Positions 4,983 to 13,785 of a stretch of DNA of 35,119 nt are shown in pieces (positions within the stretch are counted from its first letter, which is position 1; each line of letters opens with the position of its first letter). The DNA lies in IMG/VR virus record IMGVR_UViG_3300023220_000167, positions 1 through 35,119 of that record; one strand, given 5' to 3'. The DNA is from a virus. The notes below the pieces were generated by a model. The model ran no database searches. It had not been told where the DNA came from and was given only the letters and a program-made list of their open reading frames with translations. A program made the position numbers and the translations under genes.

Positions 4983-6216
4983 TGCCGAGCGAGCCGCCTT
5001 AAATTATAAATGGGATATATGGGCTAGGGATCAGCAGATGGCCCCTGCCGGTTTATGGTTTTGCTGGCTCGTATTGGCTGGCCGGGGATATGGTAAGACT
5101 CGCATGGGTGCTGAATATATTCGCGGTCTTGTTGAAAGTAACCCTGACACAAAACTACGATTGTCATTGGTGGCAGAAACCGCAGCCGATGTACGGGACG
5201 TGATGATCGAAGGGGAAAGCGGCATCATGGCAATCTCCCCACCTTGGAACCAACCCAAATACGAACCGTCAAAACGTCAACTCACATGGCCCAACGGGTC
5301 CATTGCAAAAACATACTCGGCGGAAGAACCGGATCAACTGCGTGGCCCTCAGTCTCATTATGCGTGGGTAGATGAACCCGCTAAATTTAAATATCTGAAT
5401 GACACGTGGTCCAATCTTTTATTTGGCTTGCGATTAGGTGCCAACCCTCAAGTATGCGTGACGACAACACCGCGCCCCCTGAAGTTCTTCAAAGAATTGC
5501 TGAGAGACGACACGACTGTAGTAACCCGGGGGACCACGTATGATAACCGTGCCAATCTCCCCCAGGCATTCTTTGATAAGATCGTTAAGCGCTATGAAGG
5601 CACCCGCCTTGGAAGGCAGGAATTGAATGCTGAAATACTTGAGGATATTGCCGGTGCGCTATGGAACCGCGCATGGTTTGACCGGGATAGAATTAAATCG
5701 ATTGATAAAACCACGCTTGACCGGATTGTTGTTGCCATTGATCCGGCTGTTACATCTGGTGAAGAATCAGACGAAACCGGAATCATGGTGATGGCTCGTA
5801 AGGATGAGGAATACTTTCTTTTAGAGGACATATCGGGACGTTATTCGCCTACTGAATGGGCAAGGGTGGCGGTCGCAGCGTATGAGAAGTGGCAGGCTGA
5901 CCTTGTGATAGGTGAGGCTAACAACGGCGGTGACATGATAGAGGCGGTCTTGCGTAACATTAATAAAAATGTTAGTTATAAAAAAGTAATAGCAACACGC
6001 GGGAAAACAATTCGTGCAGAGCCAGTCGCAATGCTCTATGAAAAAGGACAAGTTCATCATGTCGGTTCATTTTCAACGCTTGAGGATCAAATGGCAGAAT
6101 TCACGCTAGATTATAACCGTAGCCGCGATGGTAGCCCAGACCGCATGGACGCTTGCGTATGGGCCATGACCGAATTAAGCGGCGGCAACCATTTCAAGTG
6201 GGATGATTTAGTATGA
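4933..6216 (+). CDS. terL: Terminase large subunit (packaging ATPase and nuclease)
   Basis: 427 residues; drives DNA into the procapsid and cuts the concatemer. The N-terminal ATPase has Walker A AGRGYGKT (residues 49-56) and Walker B with catalytic pair DE at 147-148 (YAWVDEP). The C-terminal RNase H-like nuclease has D270 in VAIDPA, E328 in IGEANNGGD and D403/D406 in SPDRMDA. Length and motif spacing are complete. The family resembles the terminase type of gene transfer agents and related siphoviruses. The first 50 bp overlap the small subunit gene, and the stop overlaps the portal start (ATGA). Confidence 0.96.
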   Translation: MRLSPQKLQKLAASLTDAERAALNYKWDIWARDQQMAPAGLWFCWLVLAGRGYGKTRMGAEYIRGLVESNPDTKLRLSLVAETAADVRDVMIEGESGIMAISPPWNQPKYEPSKRQLTWPNGSIAKTYSAEEPDQLRGPQSHYAWVDEPAKFKYLNDTWSNLLFGLRLGANPQVCVTTTPRPLKFFKELLRDDTTVVTRGTTYDNRANLPQAFFDKIVKRYEGTRLGRQELNAEILEDIAGALWNRAWFDRDRIKSIDKTTLDRIVVAIDPAVTSGEESDETGIMVMARKDEEYFLLEDISGRYSPTEWARVAVAAYEKWQADLVIGEANNGGDMIEAVLRNINKNVSYKKVIATRGKTIRAEPVAMLYEKGQVHHVGSFSTLEDQMAEFTLDYNRSRDGSPDRMDACVWAMTELSGGNHFKWDDLV

Positions 6217-8216
6217 AGTTTTTCAGTAAGGCCACTAAAGGGAATGCTTTTTCTATCTTCATGCCTCGCATGGCGGCTGGGGGCAGTCTCACAAACAACA
6301 GAATCCTTAACGATTACGGCAAATGGCGGTTATTGCGTCAAGTTGTCGATAAGATAGCTGAGATAGGCGCGGCCATCGATTGGATCGTGGTTGACAAGGA
6401 TGGCGAACAGATTCTTGATCACCCGCTTGAGAAGTTGATGGACGATGGCAACGCTGAATTTCCCGGATTAGTTAACCGGCAACTGATAATCAAGCACTTG
6501 TGTCTGGCTAACGAGGCAATTCTTTTAAAACGGTCGATAACGCCGGGACAGCCTGTCACTGATCTGTGGCCGATTCCGCCCAACTGGATCACTGAGCGTC
6601 CGGCACTGGGGACGGGTCAATGGAAAATCGATGCCAACCAAGGAAAGAGCCTATCTTTTAAACCTGAAGACATTTGTCACATTAAAATTCCAGACCCGGC
6701 TGATCCTTATCTTGCCCCCATTGGCATTGCGGAAAGCTTGGGGGATATTCTTGAGACTGATGTAAATGCCCGTAAATTTACCAAAACATTTTTCCTGAAC
6801 AATGCCCGCCCAGATTTATTGATTGCCAGTGACGATCCTGCCAATCCAATCGGCCCCGCTGCAAAAGAAGTCCTTGAGGAATCTTGGGTTCAGAAATTCT
6901 CCGGTGCGCTTAATCGACATAAACCGTTCTTCTTGCCCGCCAAGGTATGGGTCAAGGAATTGCAACAGTCATTCAAAGACTTAGCCATGAAGGATGTGAA
7001 TGATTCTGACAGGGATGCTGTCATGCAGTTCTTCGGGTTCCCGCCGGAGATATTCGGCATCGTGGACAGCAGCAATCAAGCCACCTCGAAAGAGGCCATG
7101 AAGATTGCGTTACGGTTTGTCATTGTCCCTAAGCTTGCGCTGATCAAGTCCAGCCTTAATAAAACACTGGCCCCACTATTCGGCGATAACGTGTTTCTTG
7201 ATTTCGTTAATCCGATCCAAGAGGATAAAGCGGATAAGATCGAGATCATGGCTAAACATCCACACGCCTTTAGCCTAAATGAGATACGAAGGTCTGCGGA
7301 TGAACCAGCAATAGACGGTGGCGATGATCTCTTTGCCGTACCATTCAACTTGGTTATAGGCGACATTGATGGCTCTGTTGAACCAGCCGAACGTTCATTG
7401 ACTGTGATTAACCGTAAAACTGGTTTGACGGGGCCGCAAGCTTTCATGACTAAAGAAGATGTGCTAAGTGATCGTAACCTTGAAAATGCTATAAGTGCGA
7501 ATAGTCCGGTCAGAGAAGCGACTGTGGCTATGCAGGACGTTGTTCGAGATTTTGGGGAAGATCAGTTTGATCAGCTTGATGTGGCTTTCGATTTCAATCT
7601 GGCAGATACCCGTTCGCAAGTATTTCTTTCAGAATTTGGTGCGGATCGGATACGGGGGATTAATGAAACCACGCGGCAAGCCGTAAAGACCACCCTTGCT
7701 GAAGGTGTGGCTGCGGGAGATTCGTTTGTTAAATTGACTGAGCGGGTAGGCAAAGTATTTGACGTTAGGATCGCCAGTGCGGAAACCATAGCCCGAACGG
7801 AAACGGTGCGTGGGTCAACTTTTTCCGCTGAACTAGCCATGAAACAGGCTGGTGTGGATGAAAAGATGTGGCTTGCCTCCTTTGATAGCCGTGTGCGGGA
7901 TAGTCACGTTGCCCTTGATGGTGACGTTGTGAAGGTGGGGCAGGATTTCAGGACACCAGACGGTGATACAGGCGCAGGGCCGGGTCTATTCACAAGAGCC
8001 TCAAACTCCATTAATTGCCGTTGTGCTGTTCTGGCAGTCACACCAGAGGCACGAGCCGCCGCAAATTCGGTGGATTTCAGATTGAAGGTTGCTAAAACAT
8101 TTGATAATCGCCGGTTGCCTCATGAACGGATATTGCGCCGGATATTTAAACGGGCTTTCCGTGATCAAGAACGGGCTGTCATCGAATCTCTTGAAAATTC
8201 AAATAATAACGGGTAA
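6213..8216 (+). CDS. Portal protein fused to MuF-like head morphogenesis domain
   Basis: 667 residues. Residues 1-400 resemble HK97-type portals: the dodecameric head vertex and DNA gate (LWPIPPNWITERPA, DICHIKIPDPADPYLAPIG, FFGFPPEIFGIVDSSN). After a linker, residues about 480-610 show the phage Mu gpF pattern: IARTETVRG, W-L-A-S-F-D-S-R-V-R-D-S-H, DG...G.GPG and terminal NCRC near 601. MuF proteins are minor head components injected or used in assembly, and in most phages they are a separate gene. There is no stop or frameshift between the domains here, so the fusion looks genuine. Confidence 0.9.
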   Translation: MKFFSKATKGNAFSIFMPRMAAGGSLTNNRILNDYGKWRLLRQVVDKIAEIGAAIDWIVVDKDGEQILDHPLEKLMDDGNAEFPGLVNRQLIIKHLCLANEAILLKRSITPGQPVTDLWPIPPNWITERPALGTGQWKIDANQGKSLSFKPEDICHIKIPDPADPYLAPIGIAESLGDILETDVNARKFTKTFFLNNARPDLLIASDDPANPIGPAAKEVLEESWVQKFSGALNRHKPFFLPAKVWVKELQQSFKDLAMKDVNDSDRDAVMQFFGFPPEIFGIVDSSNQATSKEAMKIALRFVIVPKLALIKSSLNKTLAPLFGDNVFLDFVNPIQEDKADKIEIMAKHPHAFSLNEIRRSADEPAIDGGDDLFAVPFNLVIGDIDGSVEPAERSLTVINRKTGLTGPQAFMTKEDVLSDRNLENAISANSPVREATVAMQDVVRDFGEDQFDQLDVAFDFNLADTRSQVFLSEFGADRIRGINETTRQAVKTTLAEGVAAGDSFVKLTERVGKVFDVRIASAETIARTETVRGSTFSAELAMKQAGVDEKMWLASFDSRVRDSHVALDGDVVKVGQDFRTPDGDTGAGPGLFTRASNSINCRCAVLAVTPEARAAANSVDFRLKVAKTFDNRRLPHERILRRIFKRAFRDQERAVIESLENSNNNG

Positions 8217-8224
8217 TATTTCTC

Positions 8225-9412
8225 ATGCCAAAAATTATCAGACTCAGAACCAAAACTGAAATTAAACTGTCCCATGAAGACGATCGGACAATTGATTTCA
8301 TCATTTCAACAGCGGCAAAAGACAGGGACGGTGACACCATCGATCCCAAAGGCTGGATACTCACGAACTTTCTTAAGAATCCTGTGGTTCTCTTTGGTCA
8401 TGACAACCGATCTTTACCCGTGGGCAAGGCTGAAAATATTCGGTTGGAGGGTGGTGCATTAAAAGCGTCTGTTAAATTCGCCGATGCTGAGATGAATCCA
8501 TTGGCTGAATCCGTCTTCCAGATGGTGAAGGGTGGTTTCCTTAATGCAACAAGCGTGGGCTTCTCCCCTGTTGAATTCGAACGAAATGACGGAGGCATTA
8601 AATTCATCAAGCAGGAGTTGCTGGAGTTCTCTATTGTGCCTATTCCATCCAATCCAGAAGCTTTGGTAACTGCCAAAGGGCTTGATCTATCGCCGGTTAA
8701 AGACTGGTTCAAGGGCTATCTGGACGATTGGGAGAAAACAAAAGATTGTGCAATTGTCTCAAAAAGCCAAATGAATAATGCGTGTGATATTATCCGAAAA
8801 GCAATTAATACTGAGAAAAAAGACACTATCACGTTCGATGAGGCGCACCCAGACGGAACGCCGATTGCCCCAGAGGGTGAGGCATGGGACGGACCGGCAC
8901 AAGTGGCGGCGGCTGATGTGGATGATTTGAAGATCATGGCAACCTTCGTTGAACAAACTGATGAAGAATTAAAAAAAGGCGACTTCAAGCTGCCTCACCA
9001 CCGTGAAAAAGGTAGCCACGCGGTCGTATTCCGAGGTGTCGTTGCGGCTATGGGGGCTTTGCTTGGGTCCAGTGGCGGGGTAGATATTCCAGACAGTGAT
9101 AGGCGCGGGGTTTATAATCACTTGGCAAAGCATTACCGTGAGTTTGATAAAGAGCCGCCTGAATTCAAGGCTGTTGAAGATCAGACATTGAAAGATTCCG
9201 CATTGATGCTGGATGGTGACGGAAAGATCAAGAATGTTCTTGAACTTTTGACCGGTCAACTGAAATCTTCATTGAAAGAAACAGCAGAATTACGGAAAGC
9301 CGTTACGGAACAATCAGCACAGATAGAAGAATTAACGTCAGATATAACACGGAATCGCTTACCGCATGGTGAGAAATTGATCCGGATCATTCCTGATAAG
9401 GCGACTGCATAG
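8225..9412 (+). CDS. HK97-type prohead protease with C-terminal extension
   Basis: 395 residues. The N-terminal 150 form an S78-family prohead protease, which cleaves scaffold and capsid N-termini during maturation. His59 lies in VVLFGHD, Ser110 in NATSVGF and Glu134 in LLEFSIVP, the expected triad-like set. Residues 200-320 contain an additional conserved region (FKLPHH, DIPDSDRRGVYNHLAKHYREF), and 330-375 look coiled-coil. Because no separate scaffold gene is present and the next protein has only a short N-terminal extension, the C-terminal part may act as the scaffold. That role is inference. Confidence 0.9.
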   Translation: MPKIIRLRTKTEIKLSHEDDRTIDFIISTAAKDRDGDTIDPKGWILTNFLKNPVVLFGHDNRSLPVGKAENIRLEGGALKASVKFADAEMNPLAESVFQMVKGGFLNATSVGFSPVEFERNDGGIKFIKQELLEFSIVPIPSNPEALVTAKGLDLSPVKDWFKGYLDDWEKTKDCAIVSKSQMNNACDIIRKAINTEKKDTITFDEAHPDGTPIAPEGEAWDGPAQVAAADVDDLKIMATFVEQTDEELKKGDFKLPHHREKGSHAVVFRGVVAAMGALLGSSGGVDIPDSDRRGVYNHLAKHYREFDKEPPEFKAVEDQTLKDSALMLDGDGKIKNVLELLTGQLKSSLKETAELRKAVTEQSAQIEELTSDITRNRLPHGEKLIRIIPDKATA

Positions 9413-9463
9413 CCGCGATACCTTGCATAAGGTTAAATGTTAAACAAATTTTGGAGAAATATT

Positions 9464-10705
9464 ATGCCCGAAGGCAAAAAAAAAGATGACAATGATGTTG
9501 TCGAAATGACACAGACCGAATTGCAGAAAATGATTTCTGACAATACGGCAAAAGCGGTTGCCGATGCGCTGGCCGCTGATAAAAAAGCAAATGAAAAGAA
9601 GGAAGATAAAACCTTCGGCACATTTGCCCATCACATTAAAAAAGTGAATGAAGATCAAGCTAAAACCTTTATCGGCAATCCCGAAAAAGACAATCTGAAG
9701 CTTGGTAAATTGATGGCGTTTGCTGGATTGCTCAAAGGCAATGAAAGCAAGGCGTTTGAACTGGCTGAGAAGGTTTATAAAGAGCTACCTTACTTTGAAA
9801 AAGCCTTGAACTCAACTGACTTGGTAAGCGGTGGCGTGTTGATTGCTGAAGAAGTTGCGTCTGATGTGATCGAATTGTTGCGGCCTCTGGCTGTTGTGCG
9901 GAATCTAGCACGTAGCCGTCAAATTCCTACCGGCGCATTCCGTCAAGCCCGTGCGACTGCTGGTGCTGTTGCCCGATATAAAGGCGAAGGCACAACCACC
10001 AATGCAAGCCAGCTAACCACAGATCAGATTGTTCCAACGCCTCATATTCTGGAATCTCTGACCTCTATTTCTGATCTGTCGAATGATTTTACTAATCAAC
10101 AGTCACAGCGTATCGCTCAGGAAGATTTGCTGCGGGTCATGGCGTTGCGTGAAGATGTGGCGTTCTTGCGTGGCACGGGTACTCAGTTTGAACCTAAAGG
10201 GTTGTTGAATTTTGCTGCCAATACCAGCGCACAGACCTCAACAGCCGTTGCGGATGTCCGCACGGATATTAGGGGGTTAATTGATTTCCTTGGTAACGCC
10301 AATGTGTCTATGGATAATTTGGCCTTCCTGATGACAACACGCTCTAAAGGGTTCTTGGAAGACCTGAAAACAGCCGGTGGTGAAACGAATGAGTTCTCAC
10401 TTGCCGTGAATGATCAAGTTCGGGGCATCCCGGTATTTTCCACTAACAATATTCCGAATAATCTTGGTGGCGGTACAGAATCGGAAATTTATCTTGCCAA
10501 TATGAGCGATGTTGTCATTTTTGACGCTATCGATTCATTCCGATTGAAAGTGTCAACGGAGGCCACCTATAAAGATTCGTCTGGTGCTGATCGTTCTGCA
10601 TTTGCCAACGATGAGACGGTTATCAAGATGACCAGTGCGCACGATATGATTCCACGGCACAATGAATCAATCGCGACATTAACCGCCGTAACCTATGGTG
10701 TATAA
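9464..10705 (+). CDS. Major capsid protein, HK97 fold
   Basis: 413 residues from ATG 9464, chosen for the GGAG 7 nt upstream rather than ATG 9437. The first 90 residues are charged and helical (KKKDDNDVVEMTQTEL and following), like the delta domain removed by the protease. The rest matches HK97 capsid proteins: SGGVLIAEEVASDVIELLRP, PTPHILESLTSISDLSND, FLRGTGTQFEPKGLLN, and a P-domain ending in MIPRHNESIATLTAV. Forms the icosahedral shell. Placed directly after the protease, the standard order. Confidence 0.95.
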   Translation: MPEGKKKDDNDVVEMTQTELQKMISDNTAKAVADALAADKKANEKKEDKTFGTFAHHIKKVNEDQAKTFIGNPEKDNLKLGKLMAFAGLLKGNESKAFELAEKVYKELPYFEKALNSTDLVSGGVLIAEEVASDVIELLRPLAVVRNLARSRQIPTGAFRQARATAGAVARYKGEGTTTNASQLTTDQIVPTPHILESLTSISDLSNDFTNQQSQRIAQEDLLRVMALREDVAFLRGTGTQFEPKGLLNFAANTSAQTSTAVADVRTDIRGLIDFLGNANVSMDNLAFLMTTRSKGFLEDLKTAGGETNEFSLAVNDQVRGIPVFSTNNIPNNLGGGTESEIYLANMSDVVIFDAIDSFRLKVSTEATYKDSSGADRSAFANDETVIKMTSAHDMIPRHNESIATLTAVTYGV

Positions 10706-10716
10706 GGAGAAAAACC

Positions 10717-11127
10717 ATGACAACTCGTAGAACAAATGCAGGTGATTACGTTAAACTGCAAAAAGCGATTGATCCGGAAACCAGTGCGGCAGCTACCATT
10801 ACAGGTGCAGCCATTGATCGTACCGGATTTGATTCTTGCGTACTTCATGCGGCGGCTGGTGCGGCCACAGGAACCCCTACTGCTCAGACTGTGGATGCCA
10901 AGATACAAGATAGCGCGACAAGTGGCGGAACGTTTGCTGATTTCACCGGTGGTGCGATTGCGACAATCACTGCGGACGATAGTGACGCTGAGAAAGATGT
11001 TGATCTCAGTGGTGCTAAAGCGTTTATCCGGGTGGTGGTAGCTGTTGGATTCACAGGTGGTACAACGCCAGCGATTCCAGTTGCATCAACACTGGCTCTT
11101 GGTGGCTCTGAAGTTGAACCTGTTTAA
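10717..11127 (+). CDS. Putative capsid-associated (decoration-like) protein
   Basis: 136 residues with strong GGAG ribosome-binding site, 11 bp after the capsid gene. Rich in Ala, Thr and Gly with alternating beta-type strands (VDAKIQDSATSGGTFADFTG, AFIRVVVAVGFTGG, IPVASTLALGG). Proteins of this sort commonly follow the major capsid gene in siphoviruses and are thought to decorate or stabilise the shell. No catalytic motif. The structural role rests on position and composition only. Confidence 0.6.
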   Translation: MTTRRTNAGDYVKLQKAIDPETSAAATITGAAIDRTGFDSCVLHAAAGAATGTPTAQTVDAKIQDSATSGGTFADFTGGAIATITADDSDAEKDVDLSGAKAFIRVVVAVGFTGGTTPAIPVASTLALGGSEVEPV

Positions 11128-11134
11128 CAAAACG

Positions 11135-11161
11135 TGGGAGGGGGGGCATAATCCTCCCTCC
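11135..11161 (+). other. G-rich hairpin between capsid and connector genes
   Basis: GGGAGG (11136-11141) can pair with CCTCCC (11153-11158), and shifted registers such as GGAGGG/CCCTCC are also possible. There is no T-run afterwards, so it is unlikely to be an efficient intrinsic terminator. Such a hairpin could lower read-through or stabilise the abundant capsid message at its 3' end. Confidence 0.45.
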
Positions 11162-11184
11162 TATTCATCGATAAGGAGATTACA

Positions 11185-11376
11185 ATGAAAGTTGTTAGAT
11201 TTACGTCAAACTATGCGGGATATAATGCTGGTGAAACGGCAGGCTGGAAAGATGAATATGCCGACAGCTTGGTTAAAGATGGCTTTGCAGAATTTGTGAA
11301 GGCTAAGCCCGGCCCAAAAACCAAATCCGTAAATAAGCGCAAAACCAAACCAGTGAAGAATATTATTAAAAAATGA
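11185..11376 (+). CDS. Small basic hypothetical protein in head module
   Basis: 63 residues. The N-terminal half (VVRFTSNYAGYNAGETAG) resembles small SH3-like phage proteins that follow the capsid gene. The C-terminal half is very basic (KTKSVNKRKTKPVKNIIKK), suggesting nucleic-acid contact or disorder. It has a strong AAGGAGAT ribosome-binding site. Its stop overlaps the connector start by 4 bp. Family not certain. Confidence 0.65.
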   Translation: MKVVRFTSNYAGYNAGETAGWKDEYADSLVKDGFAEFVKAKPGPKTKSVNKRKTKPVKNIIKK

Positions 11377-12230
11377 TCACATTCCGCACACGACCAATCA
11401 ATACTGATTTCACCACCTTGTCAGATGTCAAAGAGGCTTTGAACATTTCCGGCACGGGGGATGATTCCTTTATCAGCAACTTGATCGAACGTGCTACAGA
11501 TGAGATTCTGCAATTTACAAGACGGGAATTTGCCCGCGCCGCTGTGACAGATGATGTGGTGAGCATGGGGCGGCGGAGGCTGTTGTTATCTTATCCGCCC
11601 ATATTGGTGATTGAGGCAGTCCGGCTCAGAGGTACTGCCCTAGTTGACATAACAGACATAAAAATCATTAATAATAATGCGGGGATTGTGGCACGGGCAA
11701 AGGTGTTTGAGTCTACACAGGCTCACCGTGCGGACCTCACCGTGCAGCCAGTCAATTATGAAGACTTACCAGACTGGTCATTTGATTATACGGGCGGTTT
11801 CCTGATGCCCGGTGATAATATAATTTCAGACACGACAATCAGTGCAAGTTCGGCTGATAACTCATTTAACAAAGGTGGTGTGTTTCCGTTACTGGTGGCT
11901 GGTGATGCGATTAAAGTTTCAGGCTTCACTGATCCTGCCAATAACGGTGCATTCACGGTGGTCAGCCGGACAGCGACCAAGATTGTTGTATCAGCCACCC
12001 TCGTCACTGAGGCGGCAACACCGGCCATTAATATGGTTGTTGATACATTGCCTAAATCCCTTCAACATGCAGCTATTGAAATCGTCACAAGTCTTTTCGA
12101 TGCCCGTGCCAGATCACGGGATATTAAGGCTGAAAAACTAGGTGATCATTCCACAACTTACGGCGATGGTGGCGGGATAATTCCTGATGCAATAAAACGG
12201 TCTTTGACCAGATGGGCAAGCATGACATGA
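11373..12230 (+). CDS. Head-tail connector (gp6-like adaptor) with inserted beta domain
   Basis: 285 residues, longer than usual adaptors of this class (about 100-200). The N-terminal 80 residues are the helical adaptor pattern (TLSDVKEALNISGTGDDSFISNLIERATDEILQFTRR). The C-terminal 70 return to helices (LPKSLQHAAIEIVTSLFDAR), ending in a helix that docks to the portal in known adaptors. Residues about 145-215 (SSADNSFNKGGVFPLLVAGD, VSGFTDPANNGAFTVVS) look like an inserted beta-rich domain. It connects portal to tail. Start overlaps the preceding gene as ATGA. Confidence 0.8.
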   Translation: MITFRTRPINTDFTTLSDVKEALNISGTGDDSFISNLIERATDEILQFTRREFARAAVTDDVVSMGRRRLLLSYPPILVIEAVRLRGTALVDITDIKIINNNAGIVARAKVFESTQAHRADLTVQPVNYEDLPDWSFDYTGGFLMPGDNIISDTTISASSADNSFNKGGVFPLLVAGDAIKVSGFTDPANNGAFTVVSRTATKIVVSATLVTEAATPAINMVVDTLPKSLQHAAIEIVTSLFDARARSRDIKAEKLGDHSTTYGDGGGIIPDAIKRSLTRWASMT

Positions 12231-12361
12231 ATGACGATGACCACAAAAAATATCTTTTGGCTTTTCATGCAGGAAGCCATGTTGGTTTGTCCGCAAGAGA
12301 ATTCGTGGTAGCTTTAGGAATAATGATTTTAGTTCTTCTGGCCGTTGTGGCTTTGACATGA
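12227..12361 (+). CDS. Small single-pass membrane protein (44 aa)
   Basis: ATG 12227 overlaps the adaptor stop (ATGA), and its own stop overlaps the next start in the same way. Residues 26-43 form one hydrophobic helix (VVALGIMILVLLAVVALT); the first 25 are polar and acidic/His-rich. A membrane protein inside the head-tail connector module is unusual and may serve superinfection exclusion or lysis. Function unknown. The perfect coupling on both sides supports it as real. Confidence 0.6.
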   Translation: MNDDDHKKYLLAFHAGSHVGLSAREFVVALGIMILVLLAVVALT

Positions 12362-12501
12362 GTAAGAAATATAAGAATACAGAAGAAATGTATAAAAAAG
12401 CTGTTCAACCTTTCTTATGGGATGACACCATATGCTGGAAGGATGTGTTTTGGTTGCGAAAACTTAGCTATTATTTAATGTGGAGAAAGAATTTTAAATG
12501 A
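12358..12501 (+). CDS. Small hypothetical protein (47 aa) rich in Trp and Lys
   Basis: ATG 12358 and the stop at 12499-12501 overlap both neighbours by 4 bp. The 47-residue product has four Trp and many Lys (FLWDDTICWKDVFWLRKL). It is not recognised and has no clear transmembrane segment, though the C-terminal half is amphipathic. Accepted because of tight coupling. With the preceding 44-residue gene it forms an inserted pair in the connector module. Confidence 0.55.
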   Translation: MSKKYKNTEEMYKKAVQPFLWDDTICWKDVFWLRKLSYYLMWRKNFK

Positions 12502-12812
12502 GCGTCCGCCATCTTTTAAATAAAACTGTAACCATCGATCGCGATAGTGTGGCCTCAGACGGTGCAGGCGGTCACACGCGAACCCCCGCCACGATTGCCA
12601 CGGTTAGGGCCAAGATTGATCCAGCGGGGGCAAGGGATCGGGCCATTGCTGATCGTGACGCTGATCGGGTTACACACATCGGTTACTTCGAGGCTGGTTT
12701 GGATGTGATTAGGGATGATTTGGTTACTGAAGGTACGTTGAAATATAAAGTTCTGTCCCTGTTGCCGCCGTCTTCCCCTGACCACCTTAAAATTGTGATG
12801 GAGATACTTTAA
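12498..12812 (+). CDS. Head closure / head-tail joining protein
   Basis: 104 residues. The pattern LLNKTVTIDRDSVASDGAGG, ATVRAKIDPAG, and a terminal beta pair (YKVLSLLPPSSPDHLKIVMEIL) matches the SPP1 gp16-like head-tail joining family. That family caps the adaptor ring and accepts the tail. Order after the adaptor is as expected. Coupled to both neighbours by overlapping stop and start codons. Confidence 0.85.
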   Translation: MSVRHLLNKTVTIDRDSVASDGAGGHTRTPATIATVRAKIDPAGARDRAIADRDADRVTHIGYFEAGLDVIRDDLVTEGTLKYKVLSLLPPSSPDHLKIVMEIL

Positions 12813-13393
12813 TGGCTAATGGTGTAATTAAAACCGCTGCCGCCTTATGCACTCAAGCGGATACTGACCTTGTAAATAATACTCAGGGTTCAATATCGCC
12901 TGCCGATATTCGTAATATGGTGAAAGATTTGATTGCAAGTGCTGGTTCGCCAACTGGTGGCTTGCATATCAGTACAAAGGCGGTAACGACAATTGCCGCA
13001 GCCAATACTTTTACAAAGGCTGCTGGAACAACTGTTGCTTTTTCTGGGAACAATCAGTTTTCTATGCCGACCGACAATCGACTCCAATATACTGGGGCTT
13101 TGTCAAATCGGGTTTTTGTTATCAGCGCGTCCGTATCTGTCACAACGGCACTGGACAACCAACTGCTGCATTTAATTCTTGCTAAAAATGGTGATCCCAC
13201 AGATGCGGAGAGCGTGGCAACAATTCAAGAAATCAAACACGAAAAAGCAATCGACGTTGGCAACCATACCCTGACAGGTCACTTTACATTATCACCTAAT
13301 GACTTTATTGAATTGTTTGTATCAAACGAAACCGGCACAGCAAATATCACGGCTGAGCGGTTGAATATGACGATGGTCGGGAAATTCACATGA
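12812..13393 (+). CDS. Structural protein with predicted jelly-roll C-terminal domain
   Basis: 193 residues; starts TAATG-coupled to the joining protein. The N-terminal 50 residues are helical (LCTQADTDLVNNTQGSISPADIRNMVKDLIAS), a segment often seen at the base of phage fibres. The rest is a beta-rich domain (FVISASVSVTTA, LHLILAKNGD, TGHFTLSPNDFIELFVSN) reminiscent of C1q/TNF-like jelly rolls at tips of head fibres. No enzymatic motif. A head fibre or decoration protein is the best guess. Confidence 0.55.
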   Translation: MANGVIKTAAALCTQADTDLVNNTQGSISPADIRNMVKDLIASAGSPTGGLHISTKAVTTIAAANTFTKAAGTTVAFSGNNQFSMPTDNRLQYTGALSNRVFVISASVSVTTALDNQLLHLILAKNGDPTDAESVATIQEIKHEKAIDVGNHTLTGHFTLSPNDFIELFVSNETGTANITAERLNMTMVGKFT

Positions 13394-13785
13394 CCAGAGG
13401 CGTGAAATGGCGGGGGCCAGAGTTTCAGAAAAAGGTTGACGATGATCTTGTACGCCGTATGGGGCGCACGGTCATTTTTCTGCGTGATGAGACGGTCAAA
13501 GGATTGAGCCGGACCCAACAGACCGTGCGGTCTGGTAAATCACTCAAAGGTCTTGATCCATCGAAGCCGGGGGAATTTCCTAAACGGGTTACTGGCCGGT
13601 TGCGTAATTCCATAGCAACTCAAGTCGAAAAGGTTGGTCGGAAAATTATCGGTCGTTATGGGACAAATGTAAAAGATTATCCCCTTGCGTTGGAATTCGG
13701 GACTCGCAGAATGAAGGCCCGTCCTTTTTTGCGTCCTGTATTTTTCCGTAGCAAGGCAATCATTCGAAGGATTTTATTAGGATGA
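13390..13785 (+). CDS. HK97 gp10-like head-tail protein
   Basis: 131 residues, very basic. The C-terminal signature YPLALEFGTRRMKARPFLRPVFF is diagnostic of the HK97 gp10 family, small connector or tail-completion proteins. The preceding GRLRNSIATQVEKVGRKIIGRYGTN is also typical. Start overlaps the previous stop (ATGA), and its own stop overlaps the next start. Confidence 0.88.
   Translation: MTRGVKWRGPEFQKKVDDDLVRRMGRTVIFLRDETVKGLSRTQQTVRSGKSLKGLDPSKPGEFPKRVTGRLRNSIATQVEKVGRKIIGRYGTNVKDYPLALEFGTRRMKARPFLRPVFFRSKAIIRRILLG

Noticed and set aside
11135-11161. Intrinsic terminator after the capsid-decoration gene
   Set aside because: Hairpin is present but no T-run follows, and the connector genes downstream need read-through.
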